From: Spirosoma spitsbergense DSM 19989
Lineage (GTDB): Bacteria; Bacteroidota; Bacteroidia; Cytophagales; Spirosomataceae
Assembly (NCBI RefSeq): GCF_000374085.1
Contig: NZ_KB893387.1
Location: 1 to 64,000, forward strand
Reading direction: 5' to 3'
DNA length: 64,000 nt
Made by a program: the position numbers and the translations under genes. Below the pieces are notes generated by a model. The model ran no database searches. It saw only the letters and a program-made list of their open reading frames with translations, and was not told where the DNA came from. Shown piece after piece: positions 8,683 through 17,400 of the stretch; the stretch's first letter is position 1, and the number at the start of each line of letters is the position of its first letter.

Positions 8683-10167
8683 ATCTAATACTTTCGGGAG
8701 TTTCTCGTGGACGAATCGGTCGGTGCCTTCCGAGAATAACTGAATGAGTTTATCGGCTTCGCTACTGTAGGCTTTTCCTTCGGCGGTTTTATTGAGCGTC
8801 TGGTCGAAGTCGTCCACAATGTCGAACTTCACATCCGATTCACCCCCGAATAGTCCTTTCTTTTTGGGTTCGAATCCCCGGACGATATGGCCCAGATTGG
8901 GCGCGTCGAGCAGAAACGGTTCAAACGAACGCTTGTTCTCCCGCATCTCGGAAAGCCACTGCCGGAAGGCATTATCGAAGTTTCTGACGCTGTTGAAAAA
9001 GCCGGAGTTCAGGAAGGCGGTAGAAATAACGGGGTTGGCTTTCGACCACTGCACTGTACCGGCCGCCTGCTTAATCCGCTGATTCAGATACGTACTGAAC
9101 AGGGCCATTTTCGACAGCGGTAAACTGATGATTTGCTTTGTGGCATTGGCCATATTACCCAACTGAATGCTGATGCCGTCCTGCTCAATGCCAAATTCCT
9201 TATAGACCGGATTGTTGGGTTTACCGTTGGTGACGGACAAACTGTTATCGTCGGTATTCATAAAGTCGACGATGGCCAGGGCCGATGCCATTTCTACGAA
9301 GTGCGCTTCGTTTTTCTGGCCACCCGCACCGGGGTCGTAGGTGTACGCTTTGGTCTGGTCGTCGCCGATGTAGTATAGCGCGTTGACCGCCGGATTTACG
9401 CCTTTTTGGTAGTAGTTGAGTGCCGCTTTCGTTTTGGCAATAAACGAAGCGGGGTCAATCAGTTTGTTGTCGTTGGTCGTCAAGCTGAAGTACGGCATGA
9501 CCGACACCGCCCCGATTTTGGCATCGCGCAGAAACGCCGGATTCGGAATTTGCCCGATGGCCTGCGCTCCCCGAATGTTCTTGAGCAGAATGGGGAAACC
9601 AGCTGCGCCTGTACCGCCAAAAATGGAACTGACGATGAAAATCCGGTCGTTGGCTCCGAAGTTTTCGGCAAACGCCTGGAATACATCCGAGTTGCGAAAC
9701 TGGTTTAGCACGGTGCTGCCGATATTCGGATTTCCTACAAAGCCAATGTCCATCTTGGTTTCCAGATTCTCCTCCGAGAACAACAGACTGGCGAAGGCTT
9801 TGGCGGGGGCATCCATGCCATCGAAGTTGATATAATCCCGGAATTTCTCCTGCTGAACGCCCTGTAATTCAAAAACGTACGTGTCGGCAATGGTCGCATT
9901 ACCACCGATGGACCGGTTCAGGGTTTTGATTTCGGTACTGAAAAATCCCGCTGTGGGTTTGGTTTGAAGACCCGCCCGGATATTGCCGTATTCACGCAAC
10001 AGGTCTTTGGTCCGTAGCAGGTCGTCATTGTTGGCGTGAGGGTCCAGCACAATCGGAATAACCTCGTCCGTATTAGTCAGTTTTACGCCGGAAGCCAGTA
10101 AAAACGTCAGGGCTTTGAGCACCCGTGAGCCGGTTCCGCCAATAGCGAATACAAATAGTTTTGGCAT
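8677..10167 (-). CDS. Tubulin/FtsZ-like GTPase-fold protein
   Basis: A 496-residue cytoplasmic protein. It opens with LFVFAIGGTGSRVLKAL, a glycine-rich dinucleotide-type loop as in tubulin-superfamily N-termini. A second glycine loop, VSSIFGGTGAAGFPILLKNI, near residues 178-197 resembles the tubulin signature GGTGSG. This pairing fits the Tubulin_2-type families distantly related to FtsZ. The middle contains YFSLTTNDNKLIDPASFIAKTKAALNYY (in part), which would be the tubulin core. The protein is longer than FtsZ, and its C-terminus (KKKGLFGGESDVKFDIVDDF) is charged. The neighbouring vWA lipoprotein and actin-fold ATPase suggest a multi-component membrane-remodelling or scaffold system. GTP binding is inferred only from the motif. 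Confidence 0.75.
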   Translation of the reverse strand: MPKLFVFAIGGTGSRVLKALTFLLASGVKLTNTDEVIPIVLDPHANNDDLLRTKDLLREYGNIRAGLQTKPTAGFFSTEIKTLNRSIGGNATIADTYVFELQGVQQEKFRDYINFDGMDAPAKAFASLLFSEENLETKMDIGFVGNPNIGSTVLNQFRNSDVFQAFAENFGANDRIFIVSSIFGGTGAAGFPILLKNIRGAQAIGQIPNPAFLRDAKIGAVSVMPYFSLTTNDNKLIDPASFIAKTKAALNYYQKGVNPAVNALYYIGDDQTKAYTYDPGAGGQKNEAHFVEMASALAIVDFMNTDDNSLSVTNGKPNNPVYKEFGIEQDGISIQLGNMANATKQIISLPLSKMALFSTYLNQRIKQAAGTVQWSKANPVISTAFLNSGFFNSVRNFDNAFRQWLSEMRENKRSFEPFLLDAPNLGHIVRGFEPKKKGLFGGESDVKFDIVDDFDQTLNKTAEGKAYSSEADKLIQLFSEGTDRFVHEKLPKVLDY

Positions 10168-10168
10168 A

Positions 10169-10264
10169 ATAGGAGGTTTATGGTCTTTGGTCTATGGTTT
10201 ATGGTTGGCAAAAGCAGAAATATGCGTTAGCCGACCATGAACCGAAAACTATAAACAATGAACT
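10169..10264. repeat. Repeated-word imperfect hairpin (TATGGTT/AACNATA type)
   Basis: The spacer starts with TTTATGGTCTTTGGTCTATGGTTTATGGTTGG and ends with complementary ACCATGAACC and AACTATAAACAATGAAC. It is the same architecture as the other spacers of this operon but uses a different word. A 61-codon plus-strand ORF over it is a by-product of the repeat. Confidence 0.55.
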
Positions 10265-10708
10265 TTATTTAGATGGCCAGAGCATGGGCCGGTGTTTGGC
10301 ATTTTTACTGAAATTCTTCATGACCATCGAGATGATGAAGAAAATGACGGCTGTTAACAAGGCCATCTCGAAGGCGTAACTGAAAAAGACGCTGATGCCC
10401 TGGTCGAAGAGGGTACCCTGATTGGGGTCTGCTTCGTCGCGGAGAATTTCCTGATTTGCTTTCTGATAGCAGGTAACCAGTGCAATCAGGAACAGGACCA
10501 GCGCACTGATGCCCATCATAAGCAGCCATTTGCCCATACCGCTGAAACTCACTTTATTGAGCGGCCAGATGTAAAAGGCAAACGTCACGAGCAAGGCAAT
10601 ACCAACGGCGGTCCAGGTCAGGGGCGACAGCAGTTCTTCCTGATACAAATCTTCGAGCAGGTTGCTGTTGACAAACAGGTTGTAAAAGTTATAAAGGGAT
10701 TCTTCCAT
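10265..10708 (-). CDS. Small three-helix membrane protein of the cytoskeletal operon
   Basis: A 147-residue integral membrane protein with three predicted helices: WTAVGIALLVTFAFYIWPL near 27-46, WLLMMGISALVLFLIALVTC near 58-78, and a third near 108-134 (FEMALLTAVIFFIISMVM). The start at 10708 (MEESLYNFYNLF) is chosen because all upstream in-frame sequence lies inside the spacer hairpin and would encode low-complexity F/R/S/L residues. No family is recognised. Its position between the vWA lipoprotein and the tubulin-like protein suggests it anchors or connects the two across the inner membrane. Confidence 0.7.
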   Translation of the reverse strand: MEESLYNFYNLFVNSNLLEDLYQEELLSPLTWTAVGIALLVTFAFYIWPLNKVSFSGMGKWLLMMGISALVLFLIALVTCYQKANQEILRDEADPNQGTLFDQGISVFFSYAFEMALLTAVIFFIISMVMKNFSKNAKHRPMLWPSK

Positions 10709-10812
10709 ATTTAAAGAGCGAAAGAATGAAAGAGTGAAGGAGCGAAAGAAAAGCGTCAGCCGGTATATCGGACCATCACTCATTCGCTCATTCGCTCTTT
10801 CACTCTTTCATT
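10709..10812. repeat. Repeated-word imperfect hairpin (GAAAGAGCG/CGCTCTTTC type)
   Basis: The left arm is AAAGAGCGAAAGAATGAAAG followed by AGTGAAGGAGCGAAAGAAAAG. The right arm is CTCATTCGCTCATTCGCTCT followed by TTCACTCTTTCATTTG. The arms can pair over more than 35 bases with mismatches. The right arm supplies the stop and last codons of the vWA-like lipoprotein gene. A closely related word occurs at 24318-24385. Confidence 0.7.
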
Positions 10813-12311
10813 TGAATGGTTAGCGTGAAATACTCGGTTTGGTTATTGGGGTTATAGGCTCGTTCTACGCCTTGCAGCAGGTTTTGAATGCCGAACGTTG
10901 AACTGGCATCGGGCGAAGTATCATTGGTTGTGTTGGTGTTGGCAATCCAGCGGGGCGGAAACTGCCGCTTTAGCCGGATGGTGGCCGTGCGTTCCCCACG
11001 AGCGGGTTTGCTGGTTGTCAGCAATAGTTTATGGGTCGTACCGTTGGCTCCGGAATACGGCTGAACCGCTGTTACCCGGAAATTATCTTTTCCCACAACT
11101 TCATACTGGCTGGGGTCAGTGAGTAGCGACGCGGGAAGGCGTAGAGCCGACAAATCGACCGCAATGGGAATCGTCAGGCTTTTGTCCGCTACGTCGGGCT
11201 GTACATCGGTTATTGAACGAACCGCTTTGTCGTGATTCCGAATTTCGGCATCCGATCGTTTGAAGCGGCCTTTTCGGGCCGGGTCAGTGACCAGTATGCT
11301 ATAAAACGGCATTATAGCTTTCGAATCCCGCCCGAAAAACCACGAATTTTCGTAACCCGGCAACTGGTCGAACCGGCGGATAGTCTCATAGGTCGCGTCC
11401 TGATACAGTTGCTGCATGGTTTCGTTGCGGGCAATCAGGCAGAGGTAATAGGGGCGGTCGCCGGTGTACTTTTTCTTCGCATTATTCCAGCTATAATACG
11501 TACCGTCATATCCACCTTCCAGTTTTATAACTAGCATGGAGTGTGTGCCGGCGTAGGGATTGAACACGGTGGTCAGGAGTGATGTAGCGGCATCCAGTGT
11601 TTTCTGGGCACTCATGCCGGTCAGGCTGGGGTCGGAGTAGATCAGGTCGGACACCAGCACGCTCAATTCGTTGCCGGACGTGTTGCTGAGAATGTCGCTG
11701 AAAATCTTTTCGAAATCCGTACTGGTTGTTTTGCCCTTCGTTTTGGCGACCGTAAAGATGTTATTTTCCTTGAAAAACTGGGGTAACGACAGGCCCAGGT
11801 CATTCACTTCGGTATTGACCACATAGAGTTTAGGTTGCCCTGGATTCACTGCGTCAAACTCCGTCAGTACGTCGTTGAGGGTCCGTTTAAAGGTACCATT
11901 CCCACCCGGAACATCGTAGGGGAACATGCTGGCACTGGCTTCCAGGTAGAGTTTTAGCCGGATGGGCTGGCTCGATGTAGCCGTAGACGACTCGTCTATC
12001 GCGGGCGCTTTGCCAATTTTTGACAGCTTACGATAGGACCGGTTCCGCTTGATATAAGCCGTCAGAGCTGCTTCGCTCACTTTGCCATCGGGCGTAATAA
12101 GCGTGGCGGTTTTCTGTTCTTTGCTCAGTTCCTTGCTTTTACTGACAATAAATACGCGCAACGCATCTTTCTCGGTCACATCGAGGGCATTGTCATTTTC
12201 CAGCGATTCGCTGATTTGGGTGTCCAGGTCATCGGCTGAATTGGAACAACTGGACAGCCCGACTGCTGACAGAAACAGAAAGAGCCATAAATACAGACGG
12301 GACTGATGCAT
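10800..12311 (-). CDS. vWA-like lipoprotein, first gene of the cytoskeletal operon
   Basis: A 503-residue lipoprotein. The signal peptide LYLWLFLFLSAVGLSSCSN ends in a lipobox, so the start at 12311 (MHQSR) is preferred over the TTG/ATG starts further upstream. A von Willebrand A-like domain begins near residue 115. Its first strand carries LKLYLEASASMFPYD, a MIDAS-like E-x-S-x-S in place of D-x-S-x-S. LSVLVSDLIYSDPS further on matches the later vWA strand with its conserved Asp. The C-terminal ~150 residues appear beta-rich (KLLLTTSKPARGERTATIRL). It should sit in the periplasm or on a membrane face. It heads the five-gene minus-strand operon. vWA proteins are known partners of FtsZ-like families in predicted membrane-remodelling systems. 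Confidence 0.75.
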   Translation of the reverse strand: MHQSRLYLWLFLFLSAVGLSSCSNSADDLDTQISESLENDNALDVTEKDALRVFIVSKSKELSKEQKTATLITPDGKVSEAALTAYIKRNRSYRKLSKIGKAPAIDESSTATSSQPIRLKLYLEASASMFPYDVPGGNGTFKRTLNDVLTEFDAVNPGQPKLYVVNTEVNDLGLSLPQFFKENNIFTVAKTKGKTTSTDFEKIFSDILSNTSGNELSVLVSDLIYSDPSLTGMSAQKTLDAATSLLTTVFNPYAGTHSMLVIKLEGGYDGTYYSWNNAKKKYTGDRPYYLCLIARNETMQQLYQDATYETIRRFDQLPGYENSWFFGRDSKAIMPFYSILVTDPARKGRFKRSDAEIRNHDKAVRSITDVQPDVADKSLTIPIAVDLSALRLPASLLTDPSQYEVVGKDNFRVTAVQPYSGANGTTHKLLLTTSKPARGERTATIRLKRQFPPRWIANTNTTNDTSPDASSTFGIQNLLQGVERAYNPNNQTEYFTLTIQMKE

Positions 12312-12636
12312 GAATTGGGTTTTCGGGAAGTTAAGCATGCCATTGACAGGCGGTAAATGTAGTAAATCGGGCATGTACAGCCTTACCATTCGCTAAGTGA
12401 CCTTAAATTTTCTTAAATTACTCGTTAACGTAACGAAGCCGCCAGCCATTTTATGTCAACCGGTACAACTAAACGATAAACGGTCGTTTACCTTTGTACT
12501 GCGATTATATAGTATACTATCTATTTCTTTGCCGACTCTGACCAACCCAGCCCCCCCTAAAACGGGAGCGGCTAAAAAACACTCTATAATGAGCCTTTCT
12601 ATGTTAGGAGGGGTTGGGGCGGTAATTACATCAACC
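12312..12636. other. Divergent intergenic region with a promoter box and a C-rich/G-rich inverted repeat
   Basis: This 325-bp region lies between the divergent starts of the vWA-like operon and the Ig-like lipoprotein. It holds TACCTTTG at 12489-12496, which fits the TAnnTTTG -7 consensus for the plus-strand gene. No good -33 box was seen. At 12541-12562 a C-rich arm (ACCAACCCAGCCCCCCCTAA, approximately) faces a complementary G-rich arm (TTAGGAGGGGTTGGGG) at 12604-12619. It is another long intergenic quasi-palindrome. Plus-strand codons through it are open but give no plausible protein. Confidence 0.5.
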
Positions 12637-14388
12637 ATGACGCTCCGCCACTTCGTACTACTGCTGTCTTTATCATTGCCTCTGTTCCTGCAAAACTGTG
12701 CCCAGGTAGCTCAGCCACCGGGCGGTAAAAAAGATACCATCGCCCCCAAAGTGGTGGAGAGTATGCCAAAATTCCGTCAGTTGAATTACCAGGGCAAAAC
12801 CGTTGAACTTGAGTTTGACGAGTACGTGAACAGCGAGAATCTCCAGCAAAAAATTACCATTACCCCACAGGATAGCAATACGTTCATTGTTAAAACACTC
12901 CCGCTGGGCATTCGGTTAAATTTTGCCAAACCTTTTCTGCCCAATACCACCTATACCATTGACTTTTCTGATGGTATAAAGGATATTACCGAACGGAATA
13001 TTGCTAAAAATACGAAGGTCGTTTTTAGTACCGGGCCGTTTATCGACTCACTGTCTCTGGCGGGAAATGTGGTGGACGATGAGACCCGCCGGCCGTTGCT
13101 GGGCTTTGTCGTGGGTCTTTTCGCTTCCACCGATACGTTGCCCATCAACCGGAAACGCCCACAGTATTTTGCCCGGACGGATAGTAGTGGGAATTATCGC
13201 ATCGAAAATGTAAAGGCTGGTCTGTATAGAGTATATGGGTTCGACGATAAAGATCTGAATCTGGTGAACAACACACCAGGCGAGCGCGTGGCCTTCCGGG
13301 ATAGCGTGCTAAACCTGAATAAAAACTACGTAGACATCAACATGGTAGCCTTCCGTGGGTATGGAAAGCCGCGCGTTAGCCGACGCGAACGCACCGACGA
13401 AACCCTGGGACTGGAACTGAGCAGCGGCATTGCCGATTACAAAATACGCTTTGGCAAAATGGTCTCTACAACGGCAACGTCTACGTCGGCCACCTCTACA
13501 ACGGCTGTGTCCACGTCGGCCGTATCCGCGTCGGCAACCCCAACGAAGGTGACATCGACCTCGTTTTCTGCTTCGGGCGATACACTGGTGTCGTTTCTGG
13601 AAACGCCTAAAATGATTCGGTTGTACCGTCCGGCCGACCGGGCAGCTGATGACACCATCCACGTGGTCATCATGGCCGAAGATTCGGTGGGTAACGTTAC
13701 CGAACTGCGGGAACGCGTTTATTTTTCTCCGCTGAAAACAAAGGCTAAAAACAGAACGCCACTCACCGTGCAGATAACCCCACAAGCGGGTGAGCCGATA
13801 GACCGAAATCTGGATTTTACCCTAGTCTTCAATAAACCGGTATTTCAATTTAAAACGGAACAGCTCATTATCGGTCCGGATAGCACGAAGCCGCTCAAAT
13901 TGACAGCCGAAAACCTGACCTGGAGTAATAATCACTCACGCCTGGTTATCCGGAAAGCCACGAACCTTCGAGACACTCTTCTGTTCCGAATTCCGAAGGG
14001 AGCCTTCATCAGCGTTCAGGGCGATACACTGGCCCGGTATTCGTCCCGGTACATCATTGCCGAAGACGACAGCTATGGTCTAATTGCCGGTAACGTTAGT
14101 CCGGCTACCATTGGCACGGCGGGCAGTAAATTCATCGTCGAATTGCTGGATGAAAAGTATACCGTTGTTCGAACAGCGTACGGAGAAGCGAACTACAGTT
14201 TCGGGCGATTAAAACCGGGCCTGTACCGCGTCCGGCTGATTATCGACAGCAACGGCAACAAAAAGCGGGACATTGGCAATGTGCAAAAGGGCGTCCAGCC
14301 GGAGCGGATTATCTACGCCCCCGGCACGGAAGAGGACGGAACGATACGGGTTAAGCAGAATTTCGAATTGACCGATATTGATTTTTGA
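12637..14388 (+). CDS. Ig-like (Big_5 type) surface lipoprotein
   Basis: A 583-residue exported protein. The signal peptide LRHFVLLLSLSLPLFLQNC ends at a Cys that would be lipidated. It is followed by the PPGGKKDTIAPKVVESMP segment typical of Bacteroidota Big_5/SbsA-Ig lipoproteins. At least two Ig-like domains are seen (about 25-130 and 395-490), with a carboxypeptidase-regulatory-like fold between (VDDETRRPLLGFVVGLF). A Thr/Ser/Ala low-complexity insert lies near residues 278-310. The reading frame is open upstream to 12397, but that part crosses an inverted repeat and lacks a signal peptide, so 12637 is the start. The function is unknown, probably cell-envelope associated. Confidence 0.75.
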   Translation: MTLRHFVLLLSLSLPLFLQNCAQVAQPPGGKKDTIAPKVVESMPKFRQLNYQGKTVELEFDEYVNSENLQQKITITPQDSNTFIVKTLPLGIRLNFAKPFLPNTTYTIDFSDGIKDITERNIAKNTKVVFSTGPFIDSLSLAGNVVDDETRRPLLGFVVGLFASTDTLPINRKRPQYFARTDSSGNYRIENVKAGLYRVYGFDDKDLNLVNNTPGERVAFRDSVLNLNKNYVDINMVAFRGYGKPRVSRRERTDETLGLELSSGIADYKIRFGKMVSTTATSTSATSTTAVSTSAVSASATPTKVTSTSFSASGDTLVSFLETPKMIRLYRPADRAADDTIHVVIMAEDSVGNVTELRERVYFSPLKTKAKNRTPLTVQITPQAGEPIDRNLDFTLVFNKPVFQFKTEQLIIGPDSTKPLKLTAENLTWSNNHSRLVIRKATNLRDTLLFRIPKGAFISVQGDTLARYSSRYIIAEDDSYGLIAGNVSPATIGTAGSKFIVELLDEKYTVVRTAYGEANYSFGRLKPGLYRVRLIIDSNGNKKRDIGNVQKGVQPERIIYAPGTEEDGTIRVKQNFELTDIDF

Positions 14389-14432
14389 CCCAACGGGGTT
14401 TCTTTCCCGGAGAGAAGTGCCCGTTATATCGG

Positions 14433-17400
14433 TCAGTTGCCCACTCCACCCCCCCCCGGCGTTTCAATGCGTATCCGCTCACCGGTTTGCATGGCCCGCG
14501 TGAAAATTCCGGGTAGTGATGCTGTCCGGCCATCGGCAAAAATCAGCGTCTGCTGGCCTGTTTTACCCGGCTCCCCGCCGTTTAATCCATAAGGAGCAAT
14601 GACCCGGTGCTGGCTCAGCAGGGTTGCCTGAACGGGTTCCAGAAACTCCATTTCGCGGATGATACCGTCGCCCCCGCGCCACGTTCCCGTGCCCCCGGAA
14701 CCCGTACGAATGGCGAACTGATGCAGCCGAACCGGGTAACGCCGTTCGAGTTCTTCGGGGTCGGTGAGTTTGGTGTTGGTCATGTGCTGATGCACCGCCG
14801 AACGCCCATCTGTTCCCACGGTAGCCCCGGCCCCTCCGCCAATGGTTTCGTAGTACCCGAAGGGTTTCGTGGTAGTCGAACTGCCGGACAGGTTCGATTG
14901 GCCGAACAGAAAATTATTCATCGTCCCCTGGCTACAGGCGGCTAGACCAAGAGCCTTCAGCAATGTATCCACCAGTCGCTGACTCACTTCGGTATTGCCG
15001 CCCACCACGGCGGGGCACAGAGCAGCCTCATCCTGAAAGACCGGATTCAGAAACGAGGCATCCGGCAAAATCAACGTTACGGGTGCCATTAACCCCTCGT
15101 TCAGCGGGATGTCCCGCCCGCACCACAGCCGGAGAACGTACAATACGGCACTGTAGAGTATCGAGATATTGGCATTGAGGTTGTTCGGATGAACGCCCGA
15201 GGTGCCGCTGAAATCGAACTGAATGCGGGGACTGCCCTGTTTGGTTGCGTCCGGTTCTTCCGTAGAAATGTCAATTCGCAGTTTTATCCGGTGCCCATCG
15301 TCCAGCGATTCTTCGGCGGTAAACTGCTGACCCGCCAGGGGTTGTAATACGGCGAGTATCGCATCTGTTGCCGACTGTTGCAGTCGCTTCATGTACGTCT
15401 GTACCGTGGCTAATCCGTACTGGCGCACCAGGTTTTGCAGGGCTTTCTCGCCCGATTGTAAGGAAGCCAGTGCGGCCTCAATGTCGGCGCGGTTTTCGGC
15501 CAGAGACCGGGTAGGGTAGGGGCAATCGGTAAATCGACGGGCAACACCTTGTTGCGGCCCATCGCTGGCATCATCCCACAGGAATTTACCGGCTTTCGCG
15601 ATGTAGATTGGTTCCAGCACCACGCCTTCTTCTGCCAGCGATGTCGCATCGGGCGGCATGGAACCGGGGACTTTACCGCCAATTTCGGCGTGGTGCGCCC
15701 GATTAATCACGTAGCCAATAAGTTGCGGATTACCGTCGTAGGTATCGTCGGTAAAAACACCGCTTAGCAATGTAACATCGGGCAGGTGAGAGCCGCCGTA
15801 TTTCGGGTGATTCGTGATAACTACATCGCCGGGTCCGATGGGGATTTTAGCCAGTATCAGGCGGGCACAGATGCCCAGGCTACCCAGATGAACCGGAATA
15901 TGCGGGGCGTTCGCTACCAGTTCGGCGTTGGCGTCGAGGAGGGCGCAGGAGAAATCGAGTCGCTCTTTTACGTTGACAGAAAAGGCCGTTCGCTGGAGTT
16001 GCGTACCCATTTCTTCGGCAATGGCCCGGAATCGCTGGGTGAATAGCTCGAGCTGAATCACCTCATCTGACGCCTGAATGGTTATTTCCTCTGTGTCCCG
16101 GATATAATCAACCAGTGCATTTTTATCCGCCTGAATAACAATCCGCCAGCCGGGTTCGATAAAAGCCGAGGAAGTTGTATTCAACAGCAGAGCGGGTCCC
16201 CGAAAGGTGTCGCCTTCCTGCAATTGCGTCCAGTCGAATGCGGGGTAGGTATCGGTCTGAAAGGTAGGTACGGCATGGCGGTGAATCACGGGCGGACTAC
16301 TTACCGGCTGGTCGGCTCCCGTCGTACTGACGATAACCCGGATGCTTTCCACCTCAATAGGGCGTTGCTGCCCCGCATGCTGACCGGGGAAATGACCATA
16401 AAGCTGCCGGTACTTTTCCTGAAAGTCGGCGGCTAACGCTGGACCGAACGGAACCTCGACGGTGGACTCCTGCCCAAGCAGTCTCAGAAAGACGGACCGG
16501 GTTTTGGTGGCAACGGGCACACCAGGACCAACGTCCTGCCGCAGTGCCTGTGTAGCGGTATCAATCAGTTCATCGACTAAGGCAGGCAGGTCATTTTCTG
16601 TATCAGTCAATAACCTCAATACCGACACGGATGCCAGGCGTTCAATCTGCGCCTGCCCAATGCCGTAGGCACTCAATAACCCACCATCGAAGGGTAAAAT
16701 CAGTCGTTCCATGCCCAGTTGTCGGGCAATGGCACAGCCATGAAGGCCACCCGCTCCCCCGAACACCAGCAGATGATAGTCTGTTGGATCGAAGCCCCGG
16801 GCAATGGAAATCTTGCGAATGGCCCCCGCCATGGTTTCGTTGGCAATCTGTTCAAAGCCGCGTAGTATGGTTAGCGCATCGGGCTGGATACCAGTCAGCG
16901 TACCAATTTGCCCGATAATCTGCTGGAGGGCAACGGCTGCTTTGTCGGGGAAAACCGGAATGCCGAACTGCTTCGGGTGTAGTTTACCCAGTAATAAATT
17001 GACGTCGGTAATGGTGAGCAACGGGGGTTGACCGGGTGCCGTGGCCCCGTAGCAGGCCGGGCCGGGGTTAGCCCCCGCACTGTGCGGCCCCACGCGCAAC
17101 TGACCGCTAGCGGCACCGTGTGTTTCAAACCAGCAAACAGACCCACCACCGGCGGCCACCGTTTCGATGGCCAGGGAGGGCAACTGCAAATCGAACGGAC
17201 CTATTCGGGTCGTGAAGCGATAATCTACCTCCCCGTCAATCCGGGCCACGTCGGTGCTGGTGCCCCCCATGTCGAGGGTGAGCACGGGCTGCCCGTTTCC
17301 GATAGCGGCTGCCCCGATAACGCCCCCCGCCGGGCCGCTGAGCAGGCTGTCTTTCGGCTGGAACAGGTCCGCCCGCACCAGCCCGCCTGAACTGGTCATT

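Noticed and set aside
10194-10379. 61-codon plus-strand frame at the spacer hairpin
   Set aside because: It comes from the repeated-word spacer and the antisense of the small membrane gene.
13465-13565. Short repeated units read as a possible CRISPR or integron element
   Set aside because: The units lie inside a continuous reading frame and encode a Ser/Thr/Ala linker.
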